Shown in pieces: positions 24,620-33,677 of a stretch of 64,000 nt of DNA. The stretch is from Pleurocapsa minor HA4230-MV1 (GTDB lineage: Bacteria; Cyanobacteriota; Cyanobacteriia; Cyanobacteriales; Xenococcaceae). The notes beneath the pieces are model-generated. The model was not told the DNA's origin and searched no databases. It worked only from the letters and a program-made list of their open reading frames with translations. The DNA lies in contig JAHHHZ010000036.1 of assembly GCA_019359095.1 (NCBI GenBank), forward strand, positions 248,001-312,000, written 5' to 3'. How positions within the stretch are numbered: position 1 is the first letter of the stretch; every line of letters starts with the position of its first letter. Made by a program: the position numbers and the translations under genes.

Positions 24620-26950
24620 ATGACAATTAGCCCTTCCGAATCGGAGCAAAAGGCGAAAGTTGTCGTAGATACTAATCCCGTACCTACTTCTTTGGAAAAG
24701 TGGGCAAACCCAGGGCATTTTGACCGTACTTTGTCGAGAGGGCCTAAAACTACTACTTGGATTTGGAATCTACACGCTAACGCTCATGATTTTGACACTC
24801 ACACTAGCGACTTAGAAGATATTTCGCGCAAAATATTTTCGGCACACTTTGGACATTTAGCGGTAGTTTTTGTTTGGCTGAGTGGGATGTACTTTCACGG
24901 TGCCAAGTTTTCTAACTATACCGCTTGGTTAGCAAACCCGACTAACATCAAACCCAGCGCGCAGGTAGTTTGGCCGATCTTTGGTCAAGATATTCTCAAC
25001 GGCGATATGGGTGGTGGTTTTCATGGAATCCAGATCACTTCTGGTTTATTTCAACTCTGGCGTGCTGCTGGTTTTACCAATGAGTTCCAGCTTTATTGTA
25101 CTGCGATCGGCGGTTTGGTAATGGCTGCTCTGATGATCTTTGCTGGCTGGTTTCATTATCACGTCCGCGCCCCGAAACTAGAATGGTTTCAGAATGTTGA
25201 GTCGATGATGAATCATCACTTAGCTGGCTTGCTAGGTTTGGGTTCACTGGGCTGGGCGGGACACCAAATTCATGTGGCATTACCAATTAATAAACTCTTG
25301 GATGCAGGAATTGCGCCTGAAGATATCCCTCTACCTCATGAATTTATTGATGCTAGTAAGATGGCGGAACTTTATCCTAGTTTTGCCGAAGGATTACGAC
25401 CTTTCTTTACCTTAAATTGGGGAGTCTATTCTGATTTTCTAACTTTTAAAGGCGGTTTGAATCCTGTTACGGGTGGCTTGTGGTTATCCGATACCGCCCA
25501 TCACCATCTAGCACTAGCAGTAGTCTTAATCATTGCAGGGCATATGTACCGTACCAATTGGGGTATCGGTCATAGCATGAAGGAAATACTAGAAGCTCAT
25601 AAAGGGCCATTTACAGGTCAAGGACATAAAGGTCTGTATGAAATTCTAACTACTTCCTGGCACGCTCAACTAGCGATCAATCTAGCAATGTTAGGCTCTC
25701 TGAGCATTATCGTGGCGCATCATATGTATGCAATGCCACCCTATCCCTATTTGGCGACGGACTATGCGACCAGCCTATCTTTATTTACCCATCATGTTTG
25801 GATTGGCGGATTTCTGATTGTCGGTGCTGCTGCTCATGCTGCGATCTTTATGGTGCGGGATTATGACCCAGCCGAAAACGTCAACAACTTATTAGATCGA
25901 GTGCTTCGTCACCGCGATACGATTATTTCTCATTTGGTTTGGGTATGTCAGTTTTTAGGCTTCCACAGCTTTGCTATCTATTGTCATAACGATACGATGC
26001 GGGCTTTTGGTCGTCCCCAAGATATGTTTTCCGATACGGGAATTCAGTTACAACCAGTCTTTGCTCAGTGGATTCAACACATCCATACTATGGCGGTTGG
26101 TAATTCCGCTTTGGAAGCTGCTCAACCGTTAGGGAATGTCTTTGGTGGTTTAAATAATATTGTCTTAGGAGGATTGGGAACTACTGCACCTGGTTTGAGT
26201 GAACCTGTCAGTTATGCCTTTGGTGGCGGAGTGTTAGCTGTAGGCGGTAAGGTAGCAATGATGCCGATTACCTTGGGTACGGCAGACTTTTTGATTCATC
26301 ACATCCATGCTTTTACCATTCACGTTACGGTGTTGGTACTGCTCAAAGGCGTGTTGTATGCTCGCAGTTCTCGTTTAATTCCCGATAAAGCAAATTTGGG
26401 TTTCCGCTTTCCCTGTGATGGGCCAGGACGAGGAGGTACTTGTCAGGTATCAGCCTGGGATCATGTTTTTCTCGGTCTGTTTTGGATGTATAACTCCCTA
26501 TCAATCGTTATTTTCCACTTCTTCTGGAAGATGCAGTCCGATGTTTGGGGGCTAGTAGACGCAGACGGAACGATCAATCACATTACCGCTGGAAATTTTG
26601 CCACCAGCTCGATTACCAATAACGGTTGGCTACGAGACTTTCTTTGGGCGCAAGCTTCCCAAGTAATTACTTCCTACAATAGTTCGCTTTCTGCTTACGG
26701 CATCATGTTTTTAGCAGGACACTTTGTCTTTGCTTTTAGCCTCATGTTCTTGTTTAGTGGTCGTGGCTATTGGCAAGAACTGATCGAATCAATTGTTTGG
26801 GCGCACAACAAGCTCAAAATTACTCCTGCTATTCAACCCCGCGCCCTTAGTATTACTCAAGGTCGGGCTGTTGGAGTGGCTCATTACCTACTAGGGGGAA
26901 TTGTCACCACCTGGGCATTCTTCTTAGCAAGGATGACAGCACTCGGTTAG
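24620..26950 (+). CDS. psaA2: Far-red photosystem I core protein PsaA2
   Basis: 776 residues, slightly longer than canonical PsaA (about 750). Eleven transmembrane helices are expected; many HH and H-rich chlorophyll sites are visible (LNHHLAG-like [46 protein letters not shown]). The FX iron-sulfur segment [19 protein letters not shown] has both cysteines, and the phylloquinone site [21 protein letters not shown] is intact. An added stretch around residues 495-550 ([21 protein letters not shown]...) accounts for some extra length. It forms the P700 heterodimer with PsaB2 and likely binds chlorophyll f. Confidence 0.95.
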   Translation: MTISPSESEQKAKVVVDTNPVPTSLEKWANPGHFDRTLSRGPKTTTWIWNLHANAHDFDTHTSDLEDISRKIFSAHFGHLAVVFVWLSGMYFHGAKFSNYTAWLANPTNIKPSAQVVWPIFGQDILNGDMGGGFHGIQITSGLFQLWRAAGFTNEFQLYCTAIGGLVMAALMIFAGWFHYHVRAPKLEWFQNVESMMNHHLAGLLGLGSLGWAGHQIHVALPINKLLDAGIAPEDIPLPHEFIDASKMAELYPSFAEGLRPFFTLNWGVYSDFLTFKGGLNPVTGGLWLSDTAHHHLALAVVLIIAGHMYRTNWGIGHSMKEILEAHKGPFTGQGHKGLYEILTTSWHAQLAINLAMLGSLSIIVAHHMYAMPPYPYLATDYATSLSLFTHHVWIGGFLIVGAAAHAAIFMVRDYDPAENVNNLLDRVLRHRDTIISHLVWVCQFLGFHSFAIYCHNDTMRAFGRPQDMFSDTGIQLQPVFAQWIQHIHTMAVGNSALEAAQPLGNVFGGLNNIVLGGLGTTAPGLSEPVSYAFGGGVLAVGGKVAMMPITLGTADFLIHHIHAFTIHVTVLVLLKGVLYARSSRLIPDKANLGFRFPCDGPGRGGTCQVSAWDHVFLGLFWMYNSLSIVIFHFFWKMQSDVWGLVDADGTINHITAGNFATSSITNNGWLRDFLWAQASQVITSYNSSLSAYGIMFLAGHFVFAFSLMFLFSGRGYWQELIESIVWAHNKLKITPAIQPRALSITQGRAVGVAHYLLGGIVTTWAFFLARMTALG

Positions 26951-26970
26951 ATATTTGTCCTTTGTTATCA

Positions 26971-27022
26971 GGTAGGGGCGATTCTCCTTCGGAGATGCTA
27001 CGCAAACGCGAATCGCCCCTAC
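26971..27022. repeat. Palindromic interspersed repeat between psaA2 and psaB2
   Basis: GTAGGGGCGATT at one end and AATCGCCCCTAC at the other, with CTCCTTCGGAGATGCTACGC between. Same general type as repeats at 3389, 14573 and 31130. In the psaA2-psaB2 spacer it may act as an mRNA processing or stability hairpin. Confidence 0.7.
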
Positions 27023-27062
27023 TACGAAATTAATCATAATCTTCAAAAATTAAGCAACTATT

Positions 27063-29294
27063 ATGGCTACTAAATTTCCTAAATTTAGCCAAGACCTTGC
27101 TCAAGATCCAACTACCCGACGTATTTGGTACGGAATTGCCACAGCGCATGATTTTGAACTACATGACGGTATGAATGAAGAGAATCTTTATCAAAAGATT
27201 TTTGCTTCTCACTTTGGTCATATTGCCATTATCTTTCTGTGGACATCGGGACTACTATTTCATGTGGCTTGGCAAGGCAACTTTGAACAATGGATTCAAG
27301 ATCCCCTCAATATTTCGCCCATAGCTCACGCTATTTGGGATCCGCAATTTGGCCCTGGGGCGGTTGAAGCTTTTACCCAAGCTGGTGCTTCTAATCCTGT
27401 TAATATTTGCTATTCAGGTGTTTATCACTGGTGGTATACCATCGGGATGCGCTCTAATAATGAGCTATACATGGGATCGATATTTCTCATGTTCCTGGCA
27501 ACAGTCATGTTATTTGCTGGGTGGCTACATCTACAGCCTAAATTCCGTCCCAGTTTAGCTTGGTTTAAAAATGCTGAGTCCCGACTCAATCACCATTTAG
27601 CTGGTCTATTTGGTGTTAGTTCCTTAGCTTGGGCTGGTCACTTAATCCACGTCGCAATTCCCGAATCTCGCGGACAACACGTAGGTTGGAATAACTTTTT
27701 AAGTACCCCACCTCATCCCGCAGGTCTAGGAGCATTCTTTAGTGGTAATTGGGGCGCATATGCCCAAAATCCCGATACTCCAGGACATATCTTTGGTACT
27801 TCGGAAGGTGCTGGAACAGCCATTTTGACCTTTTTAGGTGGTTTCCATCCCCAAACCGAGTCTTTGTGGCTGACAGATATGGCTCATCACCATCTGGCGA
27901 TCGCCGTTATTTTTATTATTGCAGGACATATGTACCGTACTAATTTCGGTATTGGTCACAATATCAAAGAGATGACAGAAGCTTTAGCTGGCCCTGGTTG
28001 GGATGGTTTCTTTATTGCCCCCAGGACTGGTCGGGGACATAAAGGTATTTACGACACTTACAATAATTCACTGCATTTTCAATTGGGCTGGCATTTGGCT
28101 TGTCTAGGGGTAATTACCTCTTTAGTAGCACAGCATATGTATTCGATGCCTCCCTATGCTTTTATTGCCAAAGATTTTACTACCACTGCTGCCTTGTATA
28201 CCCATCATCAGTATATTGCTGGCTTCCTAATGGTTGGTGCATTCGCTCATGGGGCAATATTTTTAATACGAGATTACGACCCAGAATTGAATCGGGATAA
28301 TGTCTTAGCCAGAGTATTAGATCACAAAGAGGCAATTATCTCTCACCTCAGTTGGGTATCTTTGTTCCTCGGTTTTCATACTCTTGCCTTATATGTCCAT
28401 AATGATGTGGAGGTAGCTTTTGGGGCAGCCGAAAAGCAAATTTTAATCGAGCCTGTATTTGCGCAATGGATTCAAGCAGTTCATGGTAAAGCACTATACG
28501 GTCTCAGCACCTTACTTTCTAATCCTGATAGTATTGCTTCTACTGCTTGGCCTAATCATGCTAATGTCTGGCTACCTGGTTGGTTAGAGGCGATTAACAA
28601 CGGTACTAATTCGCTGTTTCTCACGATTGGCCCTGGAGATTTCTTAGTTCATCATGCGATCGCTTTAGGTCTTCATGTTACTACTTTAATCTTAGTTAAA
28701 GGTGCATTGGATGCCCGTGGCTCTAAATTAATGCCCGACAAAAAAGACTTTGGCTATGCTTTCCCCTGTGATGGCCCTGGACGAGGAGGTACTTGCGATA
28801 TCTCAGCTTGGGATTCTTTCTATCTAGCTACCTTCTGGATGCTCAATACTTTGGGTTGGATTACCTTTTACTGGCACTGGAAACATCTGGCAGTTTGGCA
28901 GGGTAATGTCGCCCAGTTTAATGAAGGTTCTACCTATCTAATGGGATGGTTTAGAGACTATCTTTGGGGAAATTCTGCCCAGTTAATCAATGGTTACAAT
29001 CCTTACGGAACAAATAATTTAGCCATCTGGGCTTGGATCTTCCTCTTCGGACACCTAGTCTGGGCGGTTAGCTTTATGTTCTTGATCACCTGGCGCGGTT
29101 ATTGGCAAGAGCTAATCGAAACCCTAATGTGGGCGCATGAACACACTCCATTATCCTTTGGTTATCCCAAAGATAAGCCTGTCGCGCTGTCGATTGTACA
29201 AGCTCGCTTGGTAGGATTGACCCATTTTGCGGTTGGCTACATTGCCACCTATGGAGCATTTTTGATTGCTTCGACAGCGGGTAAATTTGGTTAG
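27063..29294 (+). CDS. psaB2: Far-red photosystem I core protein PsaB2
   Basis: 743 residues, canonical length. FX segment [21 protein letters not shown] with both cysteines; quinone-site region [21 protein letters not shown]; many chlorophyll histidines ([41 protein letters not shown]). The loop after GHNIKEM reads [20 protein letters not shown], unlike the usual cyanobacterial sequence there (an acidic DAK..-type stretch as I remember it). Such a loop is a candidate far-red-specific chlorophyll environment. Partner of PsaA2; the pair is probably co-transcribed. Confidence 0.95.
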   Translation: MATKFPKFSQDLAQDPTTRRIWYGIATAHDFELHDGMNEENLYQKIFASHFGHIAIIFLWTSGLLFHVAWQGNFEQWIQDPLNISPIAHAIWDPQFGPGAVEAFTQAGASNPVNICYSGVYHWWYTIGMRSNNELYMGSIFLMFLATVMLFAGWLHLQPKFRPSLAWFKNAESRLNHHLAGLFGVSSLAWAGHLIHVAIPESRGQHVGWNNFLSTPPHPAGLGAFFSGNWGAYAQNPDTPGHIFGTSEGAGTAILTFLGGFHPQTESLWLTDMAHHHLAIAVIFIIAGHMYRTNFGIGHNIKEMTEALAGPGWDGFFIAPRTGRGHKGIYDTYNNSLHFQLGWHLACLGVITSLVAQHMYSMPPYAFIAKDFTTTAALYTHHQYIAGFLMVGAFAHGAIFLIRDYDPELNRDNVLARVLDHKEAIISHLSWVSLFLGFHTLALYVHNDVEVAFGAAEKQILIEPVFAQWIQAVHGKALYGLSTLLSNPDSIASTAWPNHANVWLPGWLEAINNGTNSLFLTIGPGDFLVHHAIALGLHVTTLILVKGALDARGSKLMPDKKDFGYAFPCDGPGRGGTCDISAWDSFYLATFWMLNTLGWITFYWHWKHLAVWQGNVAQFNEGSTYLMGWFRDYLWGNSAQLINGYNPYGTNNLAIWAWIFLFGHLVWAVSFMFLITWRGYWQELIETLMWAHEHTPLSFGYPKDKPVALSIVQARLVGLTHFAVGYIATYGAFLIASTAGKFG

Positions 29295-29340
29295 CACATA
29301 TAACCCAAAGAGCTTAGAACTTATAGCTCTTTGATCGAGT

Positions 29341-29405
29341 TTGGGGGATTCTCCTCTCCCAAAATAGACCATACCCGATCGCAAACAGGGCATACGGTCG
29401 GGTTT
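29341..29405 (+). terminator. Tandem terminator-like hairpins after psaB2
   Basis: TTGGGGGATTCTCCTCTCCCAA folds into one hairpin, and CCCGATCGC...CGGTCGGG followed by TTT forms a second, GC-rich one. Together they could end or attenuate the psaA2B2 transcript before psaL2. Confidence 0.55.
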
Positions 29406-29442
29406 CCTCACAATTTATTACTAAATAATTTAATTAAACAAA

Positions 29443-30012
29443 ATGACTCAAACAAAAACCCCTGATTTTTCCCAAGCCTATGCTGAAGAAGAATTAATCA
29501 AACCCTATAAAGGCGATCCTTGCTGGGGTAATCTATCTACTCCAGTTAATGACTCAGATTTAGTCAAATTATTTATTCACAACTTACCCGCCTATCGTGA
29601 AGGCTTAAGTCCTTTTATGCGCGGATTAGAAATTGGTATGGCTCATGGTTACTTCTTAATTGGCCCTGAAATTGTGGTTGGGCCATTGCGCGAAACTAGT
29701 CACGGCGCAAATCTCAGTGGAGTCATTACCGCTATTTATATTACCGCTTCGGCAGTTTTAGGTATTTCTATTTTTGCCCTTGCCACTTTTCAAGGTGATC
29801 CTAGAGGTGCTTATAATTCTAATTCTCAAGACGCTCTTAGACCTCTGAGAAAAAAAGAAGACTGGTTTCAACTTGGTGGTGGAATATTTTTGGGTGCAAT
29901 GGGAGGTGCGGTATTTGCCTACGCTTTGCTCGAAAACTTTGACGATTTAGATGCAATTTTACGGGGAGCAGTTAATGTTAGTCAACATCTAACTCCTTGG
30001 ATTTGGGGATAG
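29443..30012 (+). CDS. psaL2: Far-red photosystem I subunit PsaL2
   Basis: 189 residues: the N-terminal stromal part KPYKGDPCWGNLSTPVNDSDLVKLFIHNLPAYREGLSPFMRGLEIGMAHGYFLIGPE is typical of PsaL, followed by two or three membrane helices (GVITAIYITASAVLGISIF; GGGIFLGAMGGAVFAYALLE). PsaL forms the trimer or tetramer interface of PSI, so this variant may set the oligomeric state of far-red PSI. It is about 30 residues longer than PsaL of many species; the extra part lies at the N-terminus and in the loop RGAYNSNSQDALRPLRKK. Confidence 0.93.
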   Translation: MTQTKTPDFSQAYAEEELIKPYKGDPCWGNLSTPVNDSDLVKLFIHNLPAYREGLSPFMRGLEIGMAHGYFLIGPEIVVGPLRETSHGANLSGVITAIYITASAVLGISIFALATFQGDPRGAYNSNSQDALRPLRKKEDWFQLGGGIFLGAMGGAVFAYALLENFDDLDAILRGAVNVSQHLTPWIWG

Positions 30013-30170
30013 TAATTAGGTAGGAGGTAATAGGTAGTAGGTAATGGGTAATAGGTAATAGGTAATAGGTAATGGGTAATAGGTAATAGGTAATAGGTAA
30101 TAGGTAATAGGTAATAGGTAATAGGTAATAGGTAATAGGTAATAGGTAATAGGTAATAGGTAATAGGTGA
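30011..30170. repeat. Long heptamer array (GGTAATA)n
   Basis: About twenty units of GGTAATA with a few GGTAATG variants, the longest and most regular heptamer array in the window. It begins at the psaL2 stop codon and ends about 45 bases before psaI2. On the minus strand it creates repetitive YYLLPIT ORFs that should not be annotated. Confidence 0.92.
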
Positions 30171-30216
30171 CAACTAATAACTAACAACTAACAACTAAAT
30201 AACAAAGAGGATTATT

Positions 30217-30366
30217 ATGACAGACATGACACAAATGACAGGCTCTTATGCGGTTTCTTGGTTGCCTTGGATTTTTATTCCCTTGATTACTTATATTCTT
30301 CCTTTTCCTGTATTCGCGCTCTTATTTCTTTGGATTGAAAAAGAAGGAGCAGAAAAAGAAGTTTAA
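30217..30366 (+). CDS. psaI2: Far-red photosystem I subunit PsaI2
   Basis: Forty-nine residues: MTDMTQMTGSYAVSWLPWIF, then IPLITYILPFPVFALLFLWIEKEGA. SxLPWIxxPLxxxxxP and the FLxIE end are the PsaI signature. It is a single-helix subunit near PsaL that helps hold the PSI oligomer together. Ribosome binding site AAAGAGG. Placed between psaL2 and psaF2. Confidence 0.88.
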   Translation: MTDMTQMTGSYAVSWLPWIFIPLITYILPFPVFALLFLWIEKEGAEKEV

Positions 30367-30396
30367 AGTTCCAATTAAATTACTAATAGTAAAACA

Positions 30397-30876
30397 ATGA
30401 AGATCAAAATCTTAGCTCTAATTTTAGCGATCGCCCTTTGGTTTGGTACTCCACAGACCGCGACCGCAAATGGCATTTTAGTCAAGTGTAAAGACTCCCC
30501 TGCTTATAGGGAGAAGGTTGCTAGTTATCCTAATAACTATTACTTTAACGAACCCGATCGCGCTTATTCTGAATATCTATCCTGTGGTGAAGATGGCTTA
30601 CCTCATTTAGTTATTAGTTTCCGAAATGCTGTTGATATTGCGATCGCTTTTAGTATCTTTTTCTATATTGCAGGTTTCATTGGTTGGTCGGGACGTGCTT
30701 ATTTACAAAAAATTTCTCAGCAAAAATCCCAAGAACAGTCAGAAATATTTATCGATTTATCTCTAGCAATTCCATCTTTAATCCAAGGTTTACTTTGGCC
30801 TGTCTTGGCAGTCAAAGAATTAACCAGTGGACAATTGACTGCTCAAGAGAATGAGATTTATGTTTCACCTCGATAG
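30397..30876 (+). CDS. psaF2: Far-red photosystem I subunit PsaF2
   Basis: 159 residues. A cleavable signal peptide (MKIKILALILAIALWFGTPQTATA) leads to a lumenal domain with two cysteines (LVKCKDSP, YLSCGEDGLPH), then hydrophobic helices (DIAIAFSIFFYIAGFIGWSGRAYL and SLIQGLLWPVLAVKELTSG). This is the complete PsaF plan. PsaF lies at the PSI periphery beside PsaJ and in some systems docks the electron donor. Confidence 0.93.
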   Translation: MKIKILALILAIALWFGTPQTATANGILVKCKDSPAYREKVASYPNNYYFNEPDRAYSEYLSCGEDGLPHLVISFRNAVDIAIAFSIFFYIAGFIGWSGRAYLQKISQQKSQEQSEIFIDLSLAIPSLIQGLLWPVLAVKELTSGQLTAQENEIYVSPR

Positions 30877-30919
30877 TTTAATTGACTTCAAAGCAACACA
30901 CAAACCTAATTAAAAAGTC

Positions 30920-31060
30920 ATGCAATATTTCATCAAATATTTAACCAGCGCACCCGTCGCAGCTACTCTTGTCTTAGTCATAGTCGCGATTATTTTTATC
31001 GAATTAAATTATTTTTTTCCTGGATTACAATATGGAACCTATTTTCATGCTTTGCCATAA
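30920..31060 (+). CDS. psaJ2: Far-red photosystem I subunit PsaJ2
   Basis: Forty-six residues: MQYFIKYLTSAPVAATLVLV, then IVAIIFIELNYFFPGLQYGTYFHALP. The YLxxAPVxA start and IELNxFxP segment are the PsaJ signature. It is a single-helix subunit next to PsaF and the last gene of the far-red cluster. It aligns without gaps to the small ORF at 12166. Confidence 0.9.
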   Translation: MQYFIKYLTSAPVAATLVLVIVAIIFIELNYFFPGLQYGTYFHALP

Positions 31061-31451
31061 GTGAAGTCCAATTAAATAGGAGAACGAAAAAAAGTAGGGG
31101 AGAACATACTCCCTAAAATTTTAGAGCAGTGCGATCTCGAAGAGATCCACTTCGCGGTGCGCATCTCACAATTAATCCATCTAAAACTCTTGGAGGTGAA
31201 ATTAAAAGAAGTCATTACAAGCAAAGCAATATCGATCAATGATGCAAACTGCTGGTCGAGCATCTATGTTTAAATGTTTGAGAATCTGTAACTCTACATC
31301 CATTGCCCTCTCTACCTTACAACCAACAACAACTTTTTTGATTGTAGTTTAATTCTCGGAAAGTGACAAAAAAGGGTTGCAGCTTATAGCTTATAGCTTT
31401 TAGCTTAAAATGTAGAGATTAGGAATATAAATAACTAACAGTAGTTTGATT
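31061..31451. other. Gene-free spacer after the far-red cluster
   Basis: No gene. A palindromic repeat (about 31128-31168, GTGCGATCTCGAAGAGATCC...GGTGCGCATCTCAC) of the dispersed type is present, and AGCTTATAGCTTATAGC repeats lie at 31380-31407. The rest is unremarkable. Confidence 0.5.
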
Positions 31452-32633
31452 ATGCAATATCGTCGCTTTGGTCGCACAGAGTTACAGATGCCCGTTTTTT
31501 CCTGTGGAGGAATGAGATATCAATATAAGTGGCAAGATCTTCCTCAGTCTGACATCCCCGCAGCCAACCAGCGTAATTTAGAAGCCACTATTCGTCGTTC
31601 ATGGGAACTGGGAATTAATCATATTGAAACTGCTAGGGGTTATGGTACTTCGGAGATGCAGCTAGGACAGATTTTACCTCAGCTACCAAGAGAACAACTA
31701 ATCTTCCAAACCAAAGTCTCTCCCCAAAGCGATCCTGTAGATTTTCGTCGCCAATTTAAACAGTCTCTCAACTTCTGCCAGCTAGATTATGTCGATCTGT
31801 TAGGCATCCACGGCATCAATAATGAAGAAACTTTCCACGATAGTATGCGCCCTGGTGGATGTCTCGATGAAGCTAAAAAACTGAAGGCATCAGGAAAAGT
31901 AAGACACATCGGTTTTTCAACCCACGGCTCAACGGAAATTATTACCAAAGCGATCGCCACAGGGGAGTTTGACTATGTAAATCTGCACTGGTACTACATC
32001 AATCAGTGGAACTGGTCAGCCATTGAAGCAGCCCAAGATCAGGATATGGGTGTATTTATTATCTCTCCCGCTGATAAAGGAGGACATCTTTATAATCCGC
32101 CACCAAAACTAGTGGAATTATGCCAGCCTCTTAGTCCAATGGTGTTCAATAACTTATTTTGCTTATCTCATCCTCAAGTTCATACCCTTAGCTTAGGTGC
32201 AGCTAAACCTTCAGATTTTGATGAACACCTCAAAGTCTTACCTCTGCTAGACAAAGCAGACGAGATCTTACCCCCAATTTTAGAGCGTTTGGAACAAGAA
32301 GCGATCGCCGTACTGGGTAAAGACTGGTTTAGTAATTGGAAAGTCGGGCTACCTAACTACGAGCAAACTCCTGGCAATGTTAATCTACCCGTAATTCTTT
32401 GGCTGCGTAATTTAGCTTTGGCTTACGACATGATTGAATATGGTCAGGCTCGTTATAACCTTTTAACTAATGGTGGTCATTGGTTTCCTGGCGCAAAAGC
32501 CGATCAAGTAGCTCAGCTAAATCTCCAAGCCTGTTTAACGAATAGTCCTTATGCCGAAAAGATTCCCGATTTATTAATGGAAACCGACAGGCTACTTGGT
32601 GGCGCACCTGTTCAACGTCTTTCTCAAAGTTGA
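31452..32633 (+). CDS. Aldo/keto reductase with C-terminal extension
   Basis: 393 residues from ATG 31452; a TTG two codons earlier is less likely. The first 260 residues are an AKR barrel: MQYRRFGRTELQMPVFSCGGMRY, GINHIETARGYGTSEMQLG (catalytic Tyr), LIFQTKVSP (Lys), LLGIHGIN (His) and VRHIGFSTHG. The remaining 130 residues are helical (LERLEQEAIAVLGKDWFSNWKVGLP), where related AKR proteins have a ferredoxin-like cysteine cluster. No such cluster is seen here. The substrate is unknown. Confidence 0.87.
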   Translation: MQYRRFGRTELQMPVFSCGGMRYQYKWQDLPQSDIPAANQRNLEATIRRSWELGINHIETARGYGTSEMQLGQILPQLPREQLIFQTKVSPQSDPVDFRRQFKQSLNFCQLDYVDLLGIHGINNEETFHDSMRPGGCLDEAKKLKASGKVRHIGFSTHGSTEIITKAIATGEFDYVNLHWYYINQWNWSAIEAAQDQDMGVFIISPADKGGHLYNPPPKLVELCQPLSPMVFNNLFCLSHPQVHTLSLGAAKPSDFDEHLKVLPLLDKADEILPPILERLEQEAIAVLGKDWFSNWKVGLPNYEQTPGNVNLPVILWLRNLALAYDMIEYGQARYNLLTNGGHWFPGAKADQVAQLNLQACLTNSPYAEKIPDLLMETDRLLGGAPVQRLSQS

Positions 32634-32748
32634 ATGTTGAATAATAGGCGATTAACTATCGGCACACAGAATAGCGATCGCACATTCTTAATAGTGATGC
32701 TACTTGAGAAGAAGATCAAAATTTATTAATGTAACGTTATACAGCGTT

Positions 32749-33165
32749 TTACAGTTTAGGACGAACTTCAAAAGCAAGTTGTGAACGGTAAAAACAAACA
32801 TCGAATTCCCAAAAAAAATTCATCCGACCCAGTAGTAAGGGAGCATCATCAGACAAGCTCCATGCAAAAACTAATTGCACTGGATCAAAATTGCTAATCT
32901 GTGCAGAAACGAGTAAACCTCTCGCCTCAACCGCAGCTAAATTGCCAGCGAGAGTCACAGAAACTGTTTGTTCTTCCCATACCGCACCAAGCTGAAGTCC
33001 GACGCTGAAAGGTAGGACGTTAACACTTGCGCCTGTATCCAAAAGGGCTGAAACCTCCACCGCTGAACCCCGGTATGTCAGGGAAAGCGGTAGTTGAGGC
33101 AAGGCATCGGAAACACCGAAAGTATCAAACCCTTCCACAAAGTTGAATCGCTGGGCATTATGCAT
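32749..33165 (-). CDS. Retropepsin-like aspartic protease (clan AA)
   Basis: 138 residues. The single-domain retropepsin fold is shown by VSALLDTGASVNVLPFSVG (active-site DTGA) and DAPLLLGRMNFFWEFDV (second hydrophobic-hydrophobic-Gly motif). Such proteins work as dimers. No signal peptide. The start overlaps the end of the 33158 gene by 8 bases, so the two are co-translated. Small two-gene units of this kind are common in cyanobacteria; their function is not established. Confidence 0.75.
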   Translation of the reverse strand: MHNAQRFNFVEGFDTFGVSDALPQLPLSLTYRGSAVEVSALLDTGASVNVLPFSVGLQLGAVWEEQTVSVTLAGNLAAVEARGLLVSAQISNFDPVQLVFAWSLSDDAPLLLGRMNFFWEFDVCFYRSQLAFEVRPKL

Positions 33166-33373
33166 TGTGTGCCCTTTGATCCGATTTGAGAAGTTGGCTG
33201 AGTTTGTGAGCCGCTTCGTGAGAATTGAGAGGCGACCAAAGGGAATATGTTGCTCCAGCTTGAAGCGTCGGCTCTTCTTCTTGCGCTAGCTCTGCAATCA
33301 GAAATTGCATGACTTTCAATTTTTCCGCACGCGGTAGCCCTCTTAGCGTTGGGAATAGGTCTGCTGTAGTCAT
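33158..33373 (-). CDS. Small hypothetical protein paired with the aspartic protease
   Basis: 71 residues: MTTADLFPTLRGLPRAEKLKVMQFLIAELAQEE followed by an extended region ending YSLWSPLNSHEAAHKLSQLLKSDQ. The N-terminal helix pair resembles small antitoxin-like or adaptor proteins. It overlaps the retropepsin gene downstream, which suggests a partner or substrate relation. I do not recognise the family with certainty. Confidence 0.65.
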   Translation of the reverse strand: MTTADLFPTLRGLPRAEKLKVMQFLIAELAQEEEPTLQAGATYSLWSPLNSHEAAHKLSQLLKSDQRAHNA

Positions 33374-33677
33374 AGGACAAAAAAAATAAGTAACTTCTCT
33401 ATTTTCTCATAACCACCCCAACATCATAATTTTCTAATTTTCCTGCCAGAAGAGTTAATTATTTGCGTTTCTCCATGAACACGAACGACAATGTTCCGTA
33501 GATCCTCGTGGTGGAATTATTCGCCGCCATTATCTCCAGATGTCTTTGATTAGCTACGCGATCGCCCTAAACTAAAAACTAGCTTAAAGACAATGCGATA
33601 CTTGCTATTGTTACTTCAGGATATTTAACGACTGCCCATATACAATAGAAAGGCTTCTTTCGCTATAGATATAATAA
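33374..33677. other. Spacer before the M16-like gene
   Basis: About 300 bases without a gene. It contains a HIP1-like site and short AT-rich tracts only. Promoters of both neighbours must lie here, but none stands out. Confidence 0.4.

Noticed and set aside
30011-30170. CRISPR-like array
   Set aside because: Units are seven bases with no spacers; it is a microsatellite-type tandem repeat.
29978-30187. Minus-strand ORFs of 63-69 residues with YYLLPIT repeats
   Set aside because: They are translations of the (GGTAATA)n heptamer array, with no ribosome binding site.
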